Source: an uncultured Rubripirellula sp. (GTDB taxonomy: Bacteria > Planctomycetota > Planctomycetia > Pirellulales > Pirellulaceae). Taken from it: DNA of 64,000 nucleotides. The notes under the pieces were generated by a model. That model saw only the letters and a list, made by a program, of their open reading frames with translations, made no database searches and was not told where the DNA came from. The position numbers and the translations under genes were made by a program. Numbering within the stretch: position 1 is the first letter of the stretch; each line of letters opens with the position of its first letter. This document shows, piece by piece, positions 60,852 through 64,000 of this stretch. The stretch covers positions 1-64,000 of the forward strand of contig CALIBL010000006.1 in assembly GCA_938045805.1 (NCBI GenBank), read 5' to 3'.

Positions 60852-63043
60852 TCGACACGTTAAAGCAGAATCGGATCGTCCTGCTTGGTATCGGGCACAC
60901 CAACGCTCATGTCCTTAAGCAATGGATGATGCGTGCACCCGATGATGCAGAACTTGTCTGTGTCTCAGACCAACCCATCGCCACCTACTCTGGAATGTTA
61001 CCCGCTGTCTTGGCGGGGCAACGCTCAGAAGCCGCGATGACCATCGACTTGGTCAAACTCTGCGCAGCAGCCTCCGCTCGGTTAATCGTCGATGATGTGA
61101 CCGGAATCGACCAAATGAAACAGACGCTTCATTTCGTTGATCGGCCGCCGATTTCGTACGATTTTTTATCTATTGGAATAGGCTCAAGAACCGCGGACAT
61201 CCCCAGCGAGCCGCCACACGATGAGACATGTGCACTCAGCATTAAACCGATGCAGTCGTTTCTCGAACGGCTCACTCACCGCCTGCAACTCAATGCCGTT
61301 CAAGATCCTCATCGCGACCTGCAGGTGGTTGTGATCGGTGGTGGTGTTGCCAGTATTGAGCTTTGCCTCTGCCTTCCGGCATTCATCCAGTCCGTCGTTC
61401 CAAATCCTTTCCGCATCAAATTGGTTACAGCGAGCAACGAACCTGCCAACGAACTCAGTTACCGAGGATCGAGATTCCTCAGCGGTGAACTCAGCCGGCG
61501 CGGTGTCAAATTAATCACCCAAGAACGGGTTTCCTCAATCAGCAAGCATTCGGTCACACTTTCCAGCGGAACCGTGATCGAAGCTGACATCGCGATCACC
61601 GCCACCGGTGCGGCAGCTCCATCATTACTAAGGATGCTTCCGTTTGAAAAGGATGATCGAGATTTCTTGCTGGTGGACGATGCACTCCGAGTAAAGGGGA
61701 CGCAAAATGTTTTCGCGGTCGGAGATTGCAGCAGCCATCATGATCGACCGGTGCCCAAATCCGGGGTCTACGCGGTCAGACAGGGACCAACTCTATGGGA
61801 GAATCTAAAGCGATCCCTTCGCAATCAACCACTATCTCAATTCAAGCCCCAAACAAAATCTCTGAAACTGATAAACCTTGGTGACGGACGGGCGTTAGCA
61901 CAACGTGGGAATCTTACTGCCGCGGGTCATTGGGTTATGAATTGGAAGCATCGAATTGACGATCGATTTATCTCGATGTATTCCGATCCATCCGCTCAGA
62001 TGCCAGCTAACGCGGAGCGTTCACCACTCGCGGAGCAGTGCAAAGGCTGTGGGTGTAAGCTTGATAGCGATTCACTTGATTCCGCAATTAAAAGCCAAAA
62101 CCCCAGTGGGACCTCCACCTTTCAAGATTCCATCGTGATTCGCGATGACGGCATCTCGCAGCTCAACGCAACTACGGACTTTTTTACCGCTCCATTTACC
62201 GACGCCTACCTTTCAGGCAGGATTGCAGCGCTGCACAGCTTGAGTGACTTGGTGGCGAGTGGTTCGAAGCCCACCTCCGCACTGTCCACCCTCGTGCTAG
62301 CGCATGGTCCTAAAAGGCGGCAACAAGAGCAGTTTCTGGAACTGTCAGCTGGAATGAATCGTGAACTAAAACGCTTCGGTCTTCAAATCTCGGGTGGTCA
62401 CACCATTGTCGGTCCTCGCACTGAAATTGGCTTGACGGTTGTTGGAGAGCGACCCTCAGGAAGCGGATCCGGTAAGGACGGACTAAAAGTTGGTGATCGT
62501 CTTTTCCTTACCAAACCAATTGGCTCTGGGCTTCTTATGGCAGCCCACATGCAAGCAAAATGCAGCGCTCACGACTTCCAAGAACTTCTGACTCTGATGT
62601 TACATCCGATAGATCCCTATCTTGATCTAATTCAAAACTTGGACCTGCGAGCGGTCACGGATATCACAGGTTTTGGCTTGGTCGGTCACCTGCTGGAAAT
62701 GTTGGAATCAAGTGGAACCAATGCCGAAATTTCCCTCCGCTCGATACCCCTCATGTCGGGCGTTAAGGAAATACTTCAACAAGGCATCCAAAGTACCTTG
62801 GCGCCGGACAACCAGAAGAAACAACGACACGTCGATGTATCGCCTGAGCTTCTTGAACACGCAGCCTACCCAGCAATCTTTGACCCTCAGACCTGCGGTG
62901 GTTTTCTGTTGGGTGTCCCTGACGAAAAAGTATTACGTCTCACGCAGTTGGCGTCTGAGTTGAACCTGCCCTCACTCCATGAGATTGGGCGAGTCGTCGA
63001 CTTGAACACCAATCAGCAAACCACCTCACTGACCCTTTGCTGA
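60848..63043 (+). CDS. selD: Fusion of NDH-2-like pyridine-nucleotide-disulfide oxidoreductase and selenide, water dikinase SelD (Cys form)
   Basis: N-terminal VLLGIGHTNAHVLKQW...VVVIGGGVASIELCLCLP...NVFAVGDCS; C-terminal CKGCGCKLDSDSL (active Cys), DFFTAPFTDAYLSGRIAALHSLSDLVASGSKPTSAL, GGHTIVGPRTEIGLTV. Confidence 0.93.
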   Translation: MIDTLKQNRIVLLGIGHTNAHVLKQWMMRAPDDAELVCVSDQPIATYSGMLPAVLAGQRSEAAMTIDLVKLCAAASARLIVDDVTGIDQMKQTLHFVDRPPISYDFLSIGIGSRTADIPSEPPHDETCALSIKPMQSFLERLTHRLQLNAVQDPHRDLQVVVIGGGVASIELCLCLPAFIQSVVPNPFRIKLVTASNEPANELSYRGSRFLSGELSRRGVKLITQERVSSISKHSVTLSSGTVIEADIAITATGAAAPSLLRMLPFEKDDRDFLLVDDALRVKGTQNVFAVGDCSSHHDRPVPKSGVYAVRQGPTLWENLKRSLRNQPLSQFKPQTKSLKLINLGDGRALAQRGNLTAAGHWVMNWKHRIDDRFISMYSDPSAQMPANAERSPLAEQCKGCGCKLDSDSLDSAIKSQNPSGTSTFQDSIVIRDDGISQLNATTDFFTAPFTDAYLSGRIAALHSLSDLVASGSKPTSALSTLVLAHGPKRRQQEQFLELSAGMNRELKRFGLQISGGHTIVGPRTEIGLTVVGERPSGSGSGKDGLKVGDRLFLTKPIGSGLLMAAHMQAKCSAHDFQELLTLMLHPIDPYLDLIQNLDLRAVTDITGFGLVGHLLEMLESSGTNAEISLRSIPLMSGVKEILQQGIQSTLAPDNQKKQRHVDVSPELLEHAAYPAIFDPQTCGGFLLGVPDEKVLRLTQLASELNLPSLHEIGRVVDLNTNQQTTSLTLC

Positions 63044-63070
63044 GTAGGACTCATTCGAATTGTACAAACA

Positions 63071-63113
63071 AAAAAAACCGCGACGGTCTTCATGCTTGAA
63101 TTCCGTCGCGGTT
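63071..63113 (-). terminator. Hairpin terminator between convergent selD and Gfo/Idh genes
   Basis: AACCGCGACGG-tc-TTCA-tgct-TGAA-tt-CCGTCGCGGTT. A7 on the + strand gives a U7 tract for the reverse-strand gene. Confidence 0.85.
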
Positions 63114-63197
63114 CTATTCGGTCTAGCCTTGAATTCGTACTGACGGAAAAAACAGTCGCCAACAACAAACCTAGGCTATAGAGCGGTAGTCGAGAAA

Positions 63198-64000
63198 TTA
63201 AATCTCCCAGCCGCTGCGGTACTCGCGGGTGATGTATTGATTCACCTCTGGAACATTTGTACTGGTGAGAGTCTTTGCGTCCCATTCAATACGCTTTCCT
63301 TCTGCGGAACGCATCGCCAGATTACCGACAAGAATGGTCTCGGTCAGGCGGCCAGCGTAACCGAAGTTCGACATGGTGCCTGGCTCGTACTCTCCTTTGA
63401 CGGACGCAACGAATTCCCATTTTTGACGCTGGTCTCCACCGCCTTTGAATGGGATACGTGGCAGGGTCTGCTCAGGCTTTTTGTAGTCCTTGTAGCTGTC
63501 TTCAGGGAGCAAGAAGTACCGAGCACCGTAGTCATCCGGTGAAAACAGTAGGCCTTTTGTACCAACCAAGACAGCTCCACTGGTCTTTCTTCCGCCATCC
63601 CGCTGAGCTTGAACTCGCTTTTGGAATGATTCGGGCAATTGGCTGACAATTTCTGCAGGTGGAAGATTGCCGCCGTCGTACCAGTGGAACTTACAGGCGG
63701 GAAGTCCCTCACGTTCAGGAAACTCGAACATCAGTTCGGAGCTACCCGGGTAGGTTTCGCCTTCGAAGAGTCCAGGATTTTTAATCGCCGTGACCGCCAC
63801 GGGATCCCACAGTTTCAATGCCATTACTGGCATGTTGGTGGTGTGGCACGCCATATCACCGAGTGCACCGGTGCCGAAGTCAACCCAACCACGCCAGTTG
63901 AAGGAGTGGTACACACCTTTCTTGAATGGACGCATCGGTGCTGGGCCAATCCAAGCATCCCAGTTGAGTTCTTCTGGCACTGGGTCTTCACCCGCGGGAC
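63198..64000 (-). CDS. Gfo/Idh/MocA-family oxidoreductase C-terminal region, partial
   Basis: VPEELNWDAWIGPAPMRPFKKGVYHSFNWRGWVDFGTGALGDMACHTTNMPVMALKL; reading frame continues past the window end. Confidence 0.9.
   Translation of the reverse strand, partial: PAGEDPVPEELNWDAWIGPAPMRPFKKGVYHSFNWRGWVDFGTGALGDMACHTTNMPVMALKLWDPVAVTAIKNPGLFEGETYPGSSELMFEFPEREGLPACKFHWYDGGNLPPAEIVSQLPESFQKRVQAQRDGGRKTSGAVLVGTKGLLFSPDDYGARYFLLPEDSYKDYKKPEQTLPRIPFKGGGDQRQKWEFVASVKGEYEPGTMSNFGYAGRLTETILVGNLAMRSAEGKRIEWDAKTLTSTNVPEVNQYITREYRSGWEI

Noticed and set aside
63041-63180. Possible UGA readthrough of selD: TGC-TGA followed by a 45-codon open frame and a strong hairpin, resembling a C-terminal Cys-Sec
   Set aside because: The hairpin begins over 30 nt after the UGA with its loop about 50 nt away, outside usual bSECIS spacing. 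It carries a U-tract for the opposite gene, so a terminator explains it better.
1-64000. CRISPR arrays, transposases, phage genes, rRNA
   Set aside because: No regularly spaced direct repeats other than the protein-coding YTV arrays, and no recognisable mobile-element proteins in the ORF list.

Overview
The window is about 64 kb of a Planctomycetes chromosome, probably Pirellulaceae/Rhodopirellula-like. I infer this from gene content: a YTV-repeat wall-type protein, a DUF1592/DUF1552 pair, secreted sulfatases, an H4MPT cyclohydrolase and a DUF1080 fusion. It is densely coding on both strands. I saw no convincing tRNA, rRNA, CRISPR array or transposase. Housekeeping blocks: ubiE/menG; hpf-ptsN-ptsH-ptsI followed by a TIGR03936-like gene, RNase E/G and pdxJ; accC/accB, pepP-type peptidase and hydroxypyruvate isomerase; def-fmt; and a selB-selA-selD selenocysteine block in which SelD is fused to an NDH-2-like flavoprotein. 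The parts most worth a second look are: (1) a translationally coupled mch / ATP-grasp / OleC-like ligase operon meeting an uncharacterised alpha/beta-hydrolase stop-to-stop; (2) the selB-selA-[flavoprotein-SelD] operon with no selC or selenoprotein visible in the window; (3) the Cys-rich YTV protein with two exact 16-aa-period repeat blocks; (4) a hairpin-rich ptsH-ptsI spacer whose last hairpin covers the ptsI start codon; (5) a stand-alone type III PKS; and (6) a small protein with a histone-H1-like K/A tail. All family calls come from motif recognition by eye. No database search was run.
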